This document shows positions 1 to 7,862 of a DNA stretch of 64,000 nucleotides, in pieces (the stretch's first letter is position 1; each line of letters opens with the position of its first letter). The notes below the pieces were generated by a model. That model was not told where the DNA came from and made no database searches. It saw only the letters and a list, made by a program, of their open reading frames with translations. The stretch comes from a virus: IMG/VR virus record IMGVR_UViG_3300023202_000205, positions 115,365 through 179,364 of that record; one strand, given 5' to 3'. The position numbers and the translations under genes were made by a program.

Positions 1-158
1 AGAATCTCAGTGACCTCTGGCTCCCTACTGTGTGTCGGTGCCCACTCCTCGAGCTTACGCTGCACCGCCCGACCACGCTCCTTTCCATGCATAGTAATGA
101 CGGCTGCCAACTGCACCAGTTGATGTGCCTCCGCGATTATCTCGTCTTCATCTCTCAT
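1..158 (-). CDS. Hypothetical protein, 3' end outside window
   Basis: The reading frame starts at an ATG preceded by a G-rich ribosome binding site (GCGGGGG, 5 nt away) and runs leftward out of the window, so 52 residues are visible. The start reads MRDEDEIIAEAHQLVQLAAV, and the visible part is charged and probably helical. I do not recognise a family. It heads leftward like all its neighbours and is separated from the next gene by about 35 nt. Confidence 0.6.
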   Translation of the reverse strand, partial: MRDEDEIIAEAHQLVQLAAVITMHGKERGRAVQRKLEEWAPTHSREPEVTEI

Positions 159-193
159 AAAACCCCCGCTCAGTAAGACTTACGTTGGCGACC

Positions 194-517
194 CTAAATG
201 ATCGGATCGCTGAACTTGTTGAGCTGGTCCTTGTGCTCACGCACATACGTGAGGCACCGATTGAGGCGTGACACCCCGCGGTCATATCCGGCCGCGATTG
301 CCTCGGCAAATCCCTCGCGGTGGTCGCCGCTCAAGATGAGAAAGTACTCCATCTGCCCGAGCACGAGCGCGGTGGTCACGTCGCCGTAGATATACGTGTC
401 GTGACTATTATAGGAGATATACCAGTGCTTGCTCCCGGTATCGACCTCGTCGGTCCGGTTGGGAACAGTGCACGGCATCCCTTCGATAACAGCCATATAA
501 GCTGAGCTACGTTTCAT
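194..517 (-). CDS. Hypothetical protein (107 aa)
   Basis: A soluble protein of 107 residues with no signal peptide or membrane segment. The ATG is preceded by AAGG at a normal distance. The middle is rich in Tyr, Asp and Thr and the C-terminal half looks helical. I recognise no motif. It lies just downstream of a perfect 24-bp palindrome (552-575), which sits in its upstream region and could be an operator for it. Confidence 0.6.
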   Translation of the reverse strand: MKRSSAYMAVIEGMPCTVPNRTDEVDTGSKHWYISYNSHDTYIYGDVTTALVLGQMEYFLILSGDHREGFAEAIAAGYDRGVSRLNRCLTYVREHKDQLNKFSDPII

Positions 518-551
518 GCTACCTTATCTTTCTTTTATCCGTCTATTAGTG

Positions 552-575
552 AATAGTGTTCACGCGAACACTATT
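552..575. repeat. Palindrome of the TGTTC-N4-GAACA family (site 1)
   Basis: Ten-base arms AATAGTGTTC and GAACACTATT pair perfectly around ACGC. This is the longest and cleanest member of a family found at seven places in the window. It overlaps the stop codon of the upstream gene and lies in the short intergenic gap. It could be a protein-binding site or an RNA hairpin. Confidence 0.8.
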
Positions 576-912
576 ACTCGTGGTGACTCTCGATCACTCG
601 ACGAGACGCTTCGACCCAGTTATCTATGGCCTCTCGCATCTCCTGGCGGACCTCACTCAGCACCTCAGCGTGTTGGTCGTCATCCCCCTCAGAAACCACG
701 TCCGCAATCCGACGTGTTAGTAATACGTCGAACAACCCTACGTGGTCCCGCAAGAACCGAGCACACCCGAGGGCGGCCTGGTCCAGCTGCTCGGCACTCT
801 GCTGGGTTGCACCGTGGTACGCCTCCGCGTCGAGCTCAGCAGCTCGATGAGGATCTCCTTCTGATGGCATTTGTAGCTCCAAGTAAGGTAAGTGGTTAGG
901 TGTTTCCGTCAT
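574..912 (-). CDS. Hypothetical protein (112 aa)
   Basis: I chose the ATG that opens MTETPNHLPYLEL because it overlaps the end of the upstream gene by 17 nt, the usual operon spacing here; longer in-frame starts would overlap that gene by over 100 nt. The product is acidic and helical (repeated Glu, Asp, Ala, Gln) with no recognised domain. The coding part ends at the palindrome at 552-575. Confidence 0.55.
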   Translation of the reverse strand: MTETPNHLPYLELQMPSEGDPHRAAELDAEAYHGATQQSAEQLDQAALGCARFLRDHVGLFDVLLTRRIADVVSEGDDDQHAEVLSEVRQEMREAIDNWVEASRRVIESHHE

Positions 913-1201
913 CAAATAAATCAAGGACCAGGCTCTGGATCTTTTCACGGACATCCCGCGCCTCCGGAAGTGGTTCCGGTTCCCCCAACTGGTTGTGTGG
1001 TGCTGTCGCAAACTCCCATAGAATTAACAACCTCTCACGGAGGTCCTCTGAGTACTGCTCCTGATTCTCCAAACAATCCTGTAACCGCTCTATCTCCTGA
1101 GCAGCTTGCACCATCTGCTGACAGCAGATGTCTCGTTCCCAGGGCTCTCCGTCAGTCGCTCCGAGACCTACTGACGCCCGTAGTTTCTGTACTAGACTCA
1201 C
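896..1201 (-). CDS. Hypothetical helical protein (101 aa)
   Basis: A 101-residue, mainly helical protein with the middle EIERLQDCLENQEQYSEDLR likely forming a coiled coil. Its start overlaps the stop of the gene before it by 4 nt (ATGA), and its end overlaps the start of the next, so it is translated as part of one polycistronic unit. No family recognised. Confidence 0.6.
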   Translation of the reverse strand: MSLVQKLRASVGLGATDGEPWERDICCQQMVQAAQEIERLQDCLENQEQYSEDLRERLLILWEFATAPHNQLGEPEPLPEARDVREKIQSLVLDLFDDGNT

Positions 1202-1473
1202 CGCTCAGCCTCCTTTTGCCATTTCCGGGCGTACTGCAGCGCCCTCCGCAGGGCACTCTCGATGCCCTCAGAGGTCCCGTCGTGCTCCACCTGCACATCC
1301 GCGAGGGCCCGGGATATGCTGACACGGTCTGACTTTCTCCAGAAAATAACGGACACTTCTGATGCATCTATTTCGATCTCGGCCTCTCCTGACCGACTGC
1401 CTAACTGGATAGCTTCTGAAACCAGGTCTGAGAGAGTCCTTTGTTCATCCCCCAGCACATTGTGGTCGCACAT
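1198..1473 (-). CDS. Hypothetical protein (91 aa)
   Basis: A 91-residue protein with an alternating strand-helix look (EAEIEIDASEVSVIFWRK then helix). Its ATG shares bases with the TAA of a 43-residue frame upstream (TAATG), and its own stop overlaps the next start, so it is the middle member of a tightly packed leftward operon. No family recognised. Confidence 0.6.
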   Translation of the reverse strand: MCDHNVLGDEQRTLSDLVSEAIQLGSRSGEAEIEIDASEVSVIFWRKSDRVSISRALADVQVEHDGTSEGIESALRRALQYARKWQKEAER

Positions 1474-1604
1474 TAAACGCCCCTTTCTTCACTCAACTGC
1501 TCGGTGACCTGCTCTGCGAATGCGAATATATGCTCGACGACACCATCGCCGAAGTCTACGTGCGCTCGTTTCGACCGTAACGCCCAAGGACATCCTCCAG
1601 TCAT
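1473..1604 (-). CDS. Small hypothetical protein (43 aa)
   Basis: The frame opens MTGGCPWALRSKRAHVDFGD and ends in an acidic helix. Both junctions are coupled: its ATG overlaps the stop of a 24-residue frame (ATGA) and its TAA overlaps the next ATG (TAATG). The same frame stays open for about 70 nt upstream of this ATG without a good start, so the true N-terminus might be longer or reached by frameshift from the 24-residue frame. Function unknown. Confidence 0.4.
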   Translation of the reverse strand: MTGGCPWALRSKRAHVDFGDGVVEHIFAFAEQVTEQLSEERGV

Positions 1605-1675
1605 GGCAGGTTCCGCCGCCACACTCCTTGAATCGCTTTCGCGACCGCGCGATTTAAATCTATCGTAACAGGCAT
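1601..1675 (-). CDS. Possible leader peptide (24 aa)
   Basis: A 24-codon frame (MPVTIDLNRAVAKAIQ...) with a strong ribosome binding site (GGGGGAG, 6 nt before the ATG). Its stop overlaps the start of the following 43-residue frame. It may be a leader peptide for translational coupling, or the first part of a single gene broken by a frameshift. Evidence is the binding site and the junction only. Confidence 0.35.
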   Translation of the reverse strand: MPVTIDLNRAVAKAIQGVWRRNLP

Positions 1676-1677
1676 TC

Positions 1678-1920
1678 TTATCTCCCCCGGCGTTTATGCT
1701 TCTTCATTTTCTTGCGGCGGGCTCTGGCCGCCCGACGCTTCTGCTTCCCCAGCAAGCTATGATTATGACCCCAGGGCTTTGACGGTAGAGGTGCCACATA
1801 ACCCGGCTGTGCCTTCAGCACGAACGGCCTATCCCCCTGTTCACGCCGCCTCCTCATCTCCAGGCCAAGAACACGCTCGAGGATAAGGACACGCTCGCGC
1901 TTAGTTAGATGTCCCGCCAT
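1678..1920 (-). CDS. Small basic protein (80 aa)
   Basis: An 80-residue, very basic protein whose C-terminus is almost all Arg and Lys (RRAARARRKKMKKHKRRGR), suggesting nucleic acid or ribosome binding. The ATG is preceded by GGAG and overlaps the end of the upstream gene by 20 nt. I do not recognise a family. Confidence 0.6.
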   Translation of the reverse strand: MAGHLTKRERVLILERVLGLEMRRRREQGDRPFVLKAQPGYVAPLPSKPWGHNHSLLGKQKRRAARARRKKMKKHKRRGR

Positions 1921-2383
1921 CAGCTTTGCTCCGTCTCCGGCTCATGTCCGGTAGATAGTGGGCGATCTGCTCAGCCCAGGTTCGCCCCGTCAGGTTCCCC
2001 GTCGCCTGCATGTAGCCACAGGCAAAGAAAATCTGGTCCGGTTCGACGCCGGTCAGTTCGTCGACGAGCTCTCGTGTCCCGTCTTTGAAGAAATGTCCGA
2101 AGTCGCACTCGACCACCCATTCCACAGGATCGATGCCTAAGATCTCAAGGGCATCGAGCAGCGGATAGACATTCTCCCACCATTCGTAGGCCACTCCCGC
2201 ACCCCCTGACAGGTCGCACTCACCGAGCTTGATGTGACGGATTGCTAGCAGCATGTGAGCAATCTCGTCATACGACCGGTCGGACAACCCCTCCTTGATA
2301 GATTGGGCGACGAACCGCTCGTCTGGATCGAGTTTTATACGCAAAAGCGTATCGACAAATTCATGCGTGCTCTCTATATGCAT
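1901..2383 (-). CDS. Hypothetical protein (160 aa)
   Basis: I chose the ATG at MHIESTHEF because AGGAG lies 8 nt before it; an upstream in-frame start would run into a large inverted repeat. The protein is acidic, mostly helical, with a Trp-rich centre (YEWWENVYPLL). No domain recognised. Its upstream region contains the 25-bp-arm inverted repeat at 2411-2545, which would form a large hairpin in the 5' part of its transcript. Confidence 0.6.
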   Translation of the reverse strand: MHIESTHEFVDTLLRIKLDPDERFVAQSIKEGLSDRSYDEIAHMLLAIRHIKLGECDLSGGAGVAYEWWENVYPLLDALEILGIDPVEWVVECDFGHFFKDGTRELVDELTGVEPDQIFFACGYMQATGNLTGRTWAEQIAHYLPDMSRRRSKADGGTSN

Positions 2384-2410
2384 TGTCAGATCTCCTGTAT
2401 AGTCTATCTG

Positions 2411-2545
2411 TTCTGTCACCAAAGCGCCCACTAGGCTATCAAGGCTTAGACAGAGCTACTCGTCAACAGCTCCCACCCCTATCTGCCCGAGACGATAGGG
2501 ACCTTCTTAAGACGGGCTCACCTAGTGAGCGCTTTGGTGACAGAA
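2411..2545. repeat. Inverted repeat with 25-bp arms and inner hairpin
   Basis: The arm at 2411-2435 (TTCTGTCACCAAAGCG...) is repeated in reverse complement at 2521-2545 with one mismatch. The 85 nt between the arms contain a second 7-bp hairpin, CCCTATC / GATAGGG. No gene covers it. Its position before a leftward gene suggests a structured 5' untranslated region, a small RNA or a protein-binding cruciform. Confidence 0.75.
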
Positions 2546-2570
2546 ATATGGTGTTTGTAGAAATCAAGAG

Positions 2571-2596
2571 AAAGGGCCGGCAAGTACCGGCCCTTT
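2571..2596 (-). terminator. Rho-independent terminator
   Basis: A perfect 10-bp stem AAAGGGCCGG / CCGGCCCTTT with a 6-nt loop lies 18 nt after the stop of the leftward gene at 2614-3060. On the minus strand it is followed by TCTCTTGATTTC and on the plus strand by a richer T tract, so it may act in both directions. Confidence 0.7.
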
Positions 2597-2613
2597 CTGC
2601 TTTTCTTTATCTA

Positions 2614-3060
2614 TCAGTCGATTACCCGCCTTTTGGTACGGAGGTCGACCTGATAGGTGATCAAGTAGATCCCTTCCTGGAACACGTGATCGTCATGCTC
2701 GGGATGTGCCAGCGTCCACTCACCTGTCGCCTCGATCACCGGCCCCAGGCATTCCTGGCGCATAGCGGGATCATCACGAAAAAGATCGACTGGACACGCC
2801 TCCGCCGCCCGGGCAGCATCGTCGGGCCAGAAAATGCGAACGGGACCTTGCGCGTGATGCCGGGACCCGACGGTCTGGCCGAGAGCCACCTGCCTGGACT
2901 GCTCAGTATTTTCGACGTTCCACGCCGCCGGGCGTTTGGAGATGGGGTGACAGTAAACATCCCCCTGATGGCCCGCAGCATCCTTGTCATGCTTACGAAC
3001 CTCCTGCTGGACCTTCGCGGCCTTGTCGTTCAGTTCCTTGATGTGTTCTTGGACGTTCAT
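2614..3060 (-). CDS. Hypothetical protein (148 aa)
   Basis: The ATG follows GAGGAGAGAC. The N-terminal 30 residues form a charged helix (MNVQEHIKELNDKAAKVQQE); the rest is rich in His, Pro and Asp and ends in a beta-like stretch (YLITYQVDLRTKRRVID). I recognise no family. It sits between the repeat-rich DUF6745-like gene and a terminator, so it is the last gene of that leftward unit. Confidence 0.6.
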   Translation of the reverse strand: MNVQEHIKELNDKAAKVQQEVRKHDKDAAGHQGDVYCHPISKRPAAWNVENTEQSRQVALGQTVGSRHHAQGPVRIFWPDDAARAAEACPVDLFRDDPAMRQECLGPVIEATGEWTLAHPEHDDHVFQEGIYLITYQVDLRTKRRVID

Positions 3061-3076
3061 GTCTCTCCTCTAATTC

Positions 3077-5725
3077 CTAGCTCTGGTGAGCTATGGTGGT
3101 CTCGTCGAAACCACAGATGGATTCGTGAGCTTCGCGACACGTTGTCGCGTTAGCGTCGACAGGCATGGCGTACACCCGGCCAGTCGAGTTATCTGAGCCA
3201 TACAGATATTGGTCTGCGTGCATGTCCTGAACCAGGATACGGGGAAGACCGTGGTACATGTCCGAGTCAACTAATTTAGTATCGGTATCCCCTAGATATC
3301 GCTCAATCCCGTATCGTTCGATCAATACACGACGCACCTCTGCGTTTACTTCTCCCCCAATCTCTTCGAGGGTTATCAAGTGAGGTTCCATGATCACGTG
3401 TTCTTTCACCCGCACACCATGCCAGTGATATAACGACCACCCGTCCCGCCACCTATGCGAAGGACCTTCCTCACAATGTGCGCGGTTTTGCCTGTCTGTA
3501 AAGACTACCTCGGGGTTTTCACTTACTACACAGAACTTTTCATGAAAACACTGAAAACCACCCTCAGCCGCATCCTCGTAATGTCTCCACTTCTCATACT
3601 CCGGGAGATCCAACCAACCCATCTCCCGGAAAGCTGTGATGAAAGTAATCCAACCGCCCCACGTGCGGCCTCCCTGGTAAACACGGCCCCACTTAGTGGC
3701 ACAGCCAACAGCATTCTTTATAGAAATGCCAGTCCTACAACAGAACAAAGCAACGCCGCATAACACCTGCGAAAGAGTATCCTTTGACCACTTAACCTCT
3801 TTCGCCTTACTCATTTCAGCATACACAGCTTCGCGGGTGGCGTCGCCCACAGCTTCGTGGGTGGCGTCGGACACAGCTCTGAGGGTGGCTTCGTCCACAG
3901 CTCTGTGGGTGGCGTCGGACACAGCTCTGAGGGTGGCGTCGGACACAGCTCTGAGGGTGGCAGCATACACAGCTTCGCGGGTGGCGTCGTCCACAGCTTC
4001 GCGGGTGGCGTCGTGCACAGCTCTGTGGGTGGCGTTGTGCACAGCTCTGAGGGTAGCGTCGGACACAGCTCTGTGGGTGGCTTCGATCACAACATCGCCG
4101 GTGACGGCATACACAGCTTCGCGGGTGGCTTCGTCCACAGCTCTGTGGGTGGCGGCATACACAGCTTCGCGGGTGGCTTCGTGCACAGCTCCGAGGGTGG
4201 CGTCACCCACAGCTTCGCGGGTGACGTCGTCCACAGCTCTGTAGGTGGCTAAGTCCACAGCTTCGCGGGTGGCAGCGAACACAGCTTCGCGGGTGGCGTC
4301 GTCCACAGCTTCGTAGGTGGCGGTGTCCACAGCTTCGTGGGTGGCGTCGTCCACAGCTTCGTGGGTGGCGTCGTCCACAGCTCTGAGGGTGGCGTCGTGC
4401 ACAGCTTTGCGGGTGGCGTCGCTCACAGCTCTGAGGGTGGCGTCGTGCACAGCTTCGAGGGTGGCGTCGTCCACAGCTCTGTAGGTGGCTAAGTCCACAG
4501 CTCTGAGGGTGGCGTTGTGCACAGCTTCATGGGTGGCGTTGTGCACAGCTTCGCCGGTGGCGTCGTTCACAGCTCTGAGGGTGGCGATGTCCACAGCTTC
4601 GAGGGTGGCGTCGTGCACAGCTCTGTAGGTGGCGTTGTGCACAGCTATGCGGGTGGCGTCGTCCACAGCTTCTTGGGTGGCGTCGCCCACAGCTTCGTGG
4701 GTGGCTTCGTGCACAGCTTCGCGGGTGGCGTCGTGCACAGCTCTGTGGGTGGCGTTGTGCACAGCTCTGAGGGTAGCGTCGGACACAGCTCTGTGGGTGG
4801 CGTCGTCCACAGCTCTGCGGGTAGCGTCGGACACAGCTCTGTGGGTGGCGAAGTGCACAGCTCTGAGGGTGGCGTCGTCCACAGCTCTGCGGATGGCGAT
4901 GTGCACAGCTTCGCGGGTGGCGTCGCCCACAGCGTCGGACACAGCTTCGCGGGTGGCGTCGTCCACAGCTCTGTGGGTGGCAGCGAACACAGCTCTGAGG
5001 GTGGCAGCGAACACAGCTTCGCGGGTGGCGGTGTCCACAGCTCCGAGGGTGGCGTCGTCCACAGCTTCGTAGGTGGCGTCGCCCACAGCTTCGTGGGTGG
5101 CGGCATACACAGCTTCGCGGGTGGCTTCGTCCACAGCTCTGTGGGTGGCGGCATACACAGCTTCGCGGGTGGCGTCGGACACAGCTCTGAGGGTGGCGTC
5201 GGACACAGCTCTGAGGGTGGCAGCGAACACAGCTTCGCGGGTGGTGGCGTCCACAGCTTCGTGGATGGCTTCGTGCACAGCTTCGTGGGTGGCGTCGTCC
5301 ACAGCTCTGTAGGTGGCTAAGTCCACAGCTCTGAGGGTGGCGTTGTGCACAGCTTCATGGGTGGCGTTGTGCACAGCTTCGCCGGTGGCGTCGTTCACAG
5401 CTCTGAGGGTGGCGTCGTGCACAGCTTCGAGGGTGGTGTCGTGCACAGCATCGCGGGTGGAAGGCCTCGGCATAGACTTAGAGGACTCCTGCCCCTGACG
5501 ATACCACCACAAGGCAGCCGTACCATAAACCAATGCCATCTGCAGGGGGCTATCAACAATCACTACTTTCGGTTCCGATAGTCCTGCAGATTCGTATAAC
5601 CCTCGAATACCGCTGATAACGCGGTCCCGATCACAACGCTCGGTAGAGCGCGTATGTTCGATCCACTTTTCTGTATGTTTCTTCAGGTTCTCGTAGTCCT
5701 GTTCCGTTAAGTCAAGGTGCAGCAT
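3077..5725 (-). CDS. DUF6745-like protein with about 68 octapeptide repeats (882 aa)
   Basis: I chose the ATG of MLHLDLTEQDYENLKKH because AAGGAG lies 6 nt upstream. Residues 1-88 form an ordinary domain. Residues about 89-634 are tandem 8-residue repeats of the form xATxxAVx (for example DATREAVH, DATLRAVS), about 68 copies with one half-unit. The remaining 250 residues resemble DUF6745, with PEYEKWRHYEDAAEGG, CEEGPSHRWRDG, VRRVLIERYGIERYL and a late CREAHESICGF. DUF6745 function is unknown; it is common in actinobacterial and phage proteins. The repeats put small residues (Ala, Thr, Val) every four positions, so they may form a long helical or solenoid stalk. The size and homogeneity of the repeat tract are unusual for a phage gene. 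Confidence 0.8.
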   Translation of the reverse strand: MLHLDLTEQDYENLKKHTEKWIEHTRSTERCDRDRVISGIRGLYESAGLSEPKVVIVDSPLQMALVYGTAALWWYRQGQESSKSMPRPSTRDAVHDTTLEAVHDATLRAVNDATGEAVHNATHEAVHNATLRAVDLATYRAVDDATHEAVHEAIHEAVDATTREAVFAATLRAVSDATLRAVSDATREAVYAATHRAVDEATREAVYAATHEAVGDATYEAVDDATLGAVDTATREAVFAATLRAVFAATHRAVDDATREAVSDAVGDATREAVHIAIRRAVDDATLRAVHFATHRAVSDATRRAVDDATHRAVSDATLRAVHNATHRAVHDATREAVHEATHEAVGDATQEAVDDATRIAVHNATYRAVHDATLEAVDIATLRAVNDATGEAVHNATHEAVHNATLRAVDLATYRAVDDATLEAVHDATLRAVSDATRKAVHDATLRAVDDATHEAVDDATHEAVDTATYEAVDDATREAVFAATREAVDLATYRAVDDVTREAVGDATLGAVHEATREAVYAATHRAVDEATREAVYAVTGDVVIEATHRAVSDATLRAVHNATHRAVHDATREAVDDATREAVYAATLRAVSDATLRAVSDATHRAVDEATLRAVSDATHEAVGDATREAVYAEMSKAKEVKWSKDTLSQVLCGVALFCCRTGISIKNAVGCATKWGRVYQGGRTWGGWITFITAFREMGWLDLPEYEKWRHYEDAAEGGFQCFHEKFCVVSENPEVVFTDRQNRAHCEEGPSHRWRDGWSLYHWHGVRVKEHVIMEPHLITLEEIGGEVNAEVRRVLIERYGIERYLGDTDTKLVDSDMYHGLPRILVQDMHADQYLYGSDNSTGRVYAMPVDANATTCREAHESICGFDETTIAHQS
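3824..5460. repeat. 24-bp minisatellite, about 68 copies
   Basis: The unit is close to CACAGCTCTGAGGGTGGCGT plus four more bases, repeated in phase for about 1.64 kb inside the gene at 3077-5725. There is one 12-bp half-unit near 4920-4945. A block of about 100 bp near 4485-4585 recurs almost exactly near 5310-5410, an offset of 34.5 units, showing recent segmental duplication by slippage or recombination. Confidence 0.9.
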
Positions 5726-6006
5726 TGTGCACTCCTTTCCTGTAGAGCAGGGAACGGCTCTTACCGTCCCTTGCAGTTTTCTAGAATAGCTGATAGTTTT
5801 CAAACAACCAGCATAGAAGGGTCACTAGAGAGTATCGTCATAAGTCGTGTGTCTGTAGGGGTTTACGTACCCCGCGATACCAGACCTTATCAGCCCTCCC
5901 AAAACAACCCCACTTTACCCATCTTTCTGACACATGTCGCCACAGACGACAAAACCCCATTATCCAAATAACACCCCTTTGATCACTTTTTGAGCGATAA
6001 CAAAAC
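5726..6006. other. Intergenic region upstream of the repeat-protein gene
   Basis: No gene is supported in these 281 bases. It holds the AAGGAG site of the downstream gene, an imperfect hairpin (GGGAACGG / CCGTCCC at about 5748-5768) and AT-rich stretches that could contain the leftward promoter; I could not fix -35 and -10 boxes with confidence. Confidence 0.4.
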
Positions 6007-6019
6007 GACTCTTTGAGTC
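6001..6019 (-). terminator. Possible weak terminator
   Basis: A short hairpin GACTC-AAA-GAGTC is followed on the minus strand by GTTTTGTT. It overlaps the stop codon of the leftward gene at 6018-6422. The stem is only 5 bp, so the call is tentative. Confidence 0.35.
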
Positions 6020-6422
6020 AGGCTCTCTTACTCACTAGATCGATCAGGTGATCCACGCGAGCATCCTTTCCCCGCAAGCCCTGTAGGTACTCGCTGATCC
6101 TCTGAGCGTTCTTCAACTGGTGATTATGGGGTTCCGGCCTCCCCTCCTGGCCACAATTGAGAAACTCAGCACGAAAGAATGCCCACGACCGTTCCGTCAG
6201 CAGCCAGTGAAGCAATCCCGTGAAAGCCTGCTCTGTAGGCGACAGCGTCTCCTCAGTGGGGGCGGGCTCTGGTGCTTGGTAGTCCTGTGAGGCCTCCCTC
6301 CTAGCCTGTGAGGCCTCCCTACTAGCTTGCTCCTCGACCCAGGACAGCTTGTTGGACAGCTCCCTTAGTGCCTCTCTGACCTCTCTGACTGAGTGAAGGT
6401 TCTTTTCCGGATCCTGAGACAT
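6018..6422 (-). CDS. Hypothetical protein (134 aa)
   Basis: I chose the ATG of MSQDPEKNLHSV because AAGGAGG lies 7 nt upstream; a longer frame runs into the previous gene. The first 60 residues are a charged coiled coil with a duplicated heptapeptide (EASQARR, EASQDYQ). The remainder (LLHWLLTERSWAFFRAEF) is helical and Trp-rich. Function unknown. Confidence 0.6.
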   Translation of the reverse strand: MSQDPEKNLHSVREVREALRELSNKLSWVEEQASREASQARREASQDYQAPEPAPTEETLSPTEQAFTGLLHWLLTERSWAFFRAEFLNCGQEGRPEPHNHQLKNAQRISEYLQGLRGKDARVDHLIDLVSKRA

Positions 6423-6433
6423 GAAGAGCCTCC

Positions 6434-6862
6434 TTAGTTGGGCAGCTTGGCGTAAGGGAACTGCTGCTTGATCTCCTCCACGGTGGAGACCGTTACCGGG
6501 CGTTGCCAGGGGATCTGGAACACTTTGGCGACACGATGCAGTCCTGCTCCCCACGTCTCAGGGTCCATGCAGTCGTGCAAGCAGGTGAGTTGGTACAGCA
6601 TCTTCAGGGTTCTGGGGTCGTGCATATTCACTCCCGACTCCCTCAGGGCGCTCTGCAGGGCAGGACTGGCGAGATTACACGAATGCTGCACGTGACCCTC
6701 GAGGTACTGTTCGTCGAGGGCGAAGCCGATAGCATGCTTGTATCCCTCCTCGGAGACGAGAACTGAAGACGGCCCATAACTGGGTGAGTAGTAGATCGCT
6801 TTGGCATTCTGCCGCAGCAGGCCCTCAGCAATGCGGTAGAAGAGTTGTTTGAGTGTAAGCAT
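6434..6862 (-). CDS. Hypothetical protein, paralogue of the 6926-7327 product (142 aa)
   Basis: The ATG of MLTLKQLFYRIAEGLL follows AAAGGAGG. It shares an architecture with the next gene upstream: an N-terminal helix, a 'DEQY...' motif, then GVNMHDPRTLKMLYQL...FQIPW matching GVDFEDRRTRELVISL...YQIDW. The two are tandem paralogues that have diverged. No outside family recognised. Confidence 0.6.
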   Translation of the reverse strand: MLTLKQLFYRIAEGLLRQNAKAIYYSPSYGPSSVLVSEEGYKHAIGFALDEQYLEGHVQHSCNLASPALQSALRESGVNMHDPRTLKMLYQLTCLHDCMDPETWGAGLHRVAKVFQIPWQRPVTVSTVEEIKQQFPYAKLPN

Positions 6863-6925
6863 GATAATGCCTCCTTTGTGACTAATGGGTGAATAGACAA
6901 TGACCTGGAACAACAACGTCGTTGC

Positions 6926-7327
6926 TCAGGCTGAGACTGATTCTGGTGACCAGTCGATCTGGTAGGAGCGGGCGAGCAGCAGGAGCCGATCGGGCCACTC
7001 CCTGGGAGAAAAACGGTCGTGGATGATCTGCAGGGAGATCACCAACTCACGGGTCCGGCGATCTTCGAAATCAACGCCAGAAGCCACCAGAGCAGCCTTC
7101 AGAGGCTCTGACTCTGGGTTGGTGGGGTTGACTCGGGTAAGTGGGACCTCCTCGAAAGAGCTGTGGTAATGCTGGTCGTCGATCAGAAGACCGACGCTGA
7201 CCGGCTTGCCACGCCTCGTACGGTACCGTCGGACCTGGCGGTGCGCGGTTCCCACTGGCACCACGCGACCCTCCTTGAGGAGATGATCGGCGACTTTCGT
7301 GAATATCTGAGTAGCAGATTTTGCCAT
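6926..7327 (-). CDS. Hypothetical protein, paralogue of the 6434-6862 product (133 aa)
   Basis: A 133-residue basic protein starting MAKSATQIFTKVADHLLKEG. It shares the order and spacing of several motifs with its downstream neighbour (see 6434-6862), including a D-x2-Y/H-Y-rich strand and a C-terminal helix ending in QIDW. The pair probably arose by duplication. Function unknown. Confidence 0.6.
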   Translation of the reverse strand: MAKSATQIFTKVADHLLKEGRVVPVGTAHRQVRRYRTRRGKPVSVGLLIDDQHYHSSFEEVPLTRVNPTNPESEPLKAALVASGVDFEDRRTRELVISLQIIHDRFSPREWPDRLLLLARSYQIDWSPESVSA

Positions 7328-7362
7328 GTCTCGAATTCCTTGAAGACAGAGTGATAGACGAA

Positions 7363-7386
7363 CACCCCACGCAAAAACGTGGGGTG
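7363..7386 (-). terminator. Strong GC-rich hairpin, possible terminator
   Basis: A perfect 9-bp stem CACCCCACG / CGTGGGGTG with a 6-nt loop lies between the end of the gene at 7444 and the start of the gene at 7327. On the minus strand it lacks a clear T tract, so it could instead be a 5' mRNA structure. Confidence 0.5.
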
Positions 7387-7443
7387 CTGTTCCGAGGTGT
7401 TTGTGAAAACTCGGGTTAGGACTTTTTTGAGCTGTGAACTAGC

Positions 7444-7659
7444 TCAGCGCGATGGGCTTATCGTCCAGTAATAGACGACGGTGTGGGAGAAATGATAATC
7501 AGAGCCACACACCTCACACATGGGAAGGCAGTTCCAGCCATCCGCGAGAGTGTCTGAGGGGGTCATCTTTATGACGGGCTCCTCATTTGTACAAAGACAG
7601 CTGCTCTCAAAAACAAGTAGCACGTCCGTGTCATCGACACGGGCTGGAAGACGTTCCAT
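7444..7659 (-). CDS. Small Cys-rich protein, possible zinc binder (71 aa)
   Basis: The ATG of MERLPARVDDTDVLL follows AAAGGA. Cysteines occur in C-L-C and C-x5-C-x2-C patterns (SSCLCTNEEP, NCLPMCEVCGSDYH), which suggests a small zinc ribbon. It overlaps the upstream gene by 29 nt in another frame. Function unknown. Confidence 0.55.
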   Translation of the reverse strand: MERLPARVDDTDVLLVFESSCLCTNEEPVIKMTPSDTLADGWNCLPMCEVCGSDYHFSHTVVYYWTISPSR

Positions 7660-7843
7660 GGTCAGATCCTTTCCAGGCTCGTAAGTGGTCTCGGATGTAC
7701 TCCCTAACAGCCCATTCACCACACTCCAAGGTGTCCGATGGAACCGTCAATGAGAGTACCCCATAACGTTTCCGCCATTTCTTGTTGATGCGCTTCTTCG
7801 GGTGGGATCGGACCTGAACGTCCACGCGATGGTCAGTTTCCAT
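7631..7843 (-). CDS. Small basic protein (70 aa)
   Basis: A 70-residue protein whose ATG follows GAGGAGG. The first third is basic (RSHPKKRINKKWRKRYG) and may bind nucleic acid. It overlaps the downstream gene by 29 nt. No family recognised. Confidence 0.55.
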   Translation of the reverse strand: METDHRVDVQVRSHPKKRINKKWRKRYGVLSLTVPSDTLECGEWAVREYIRDHLRAWKGSDHGTSSSPCR

Positions 7844-7862
7844 AGTACCTCCTCGCAGTTGG

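Noticed and set aside
552-575. SOS (LexA) boxes as the explanation of the palindromes
   Set aside because: Gram-positive LexA boxes are GAAC-N4-GTTC. Here the half-sites are in the opposite order (GTTC-N4-GAAC), and several sites lie within genes.
3857-5320. Long plus-strand frames across the 24-bp repeat (VHSFAGG-type repeats)
   Set aside because: They are opposite-strand readings of the minisatellite. The minus-strand frame has a ribosome binding site and joins normal domains at both ends.
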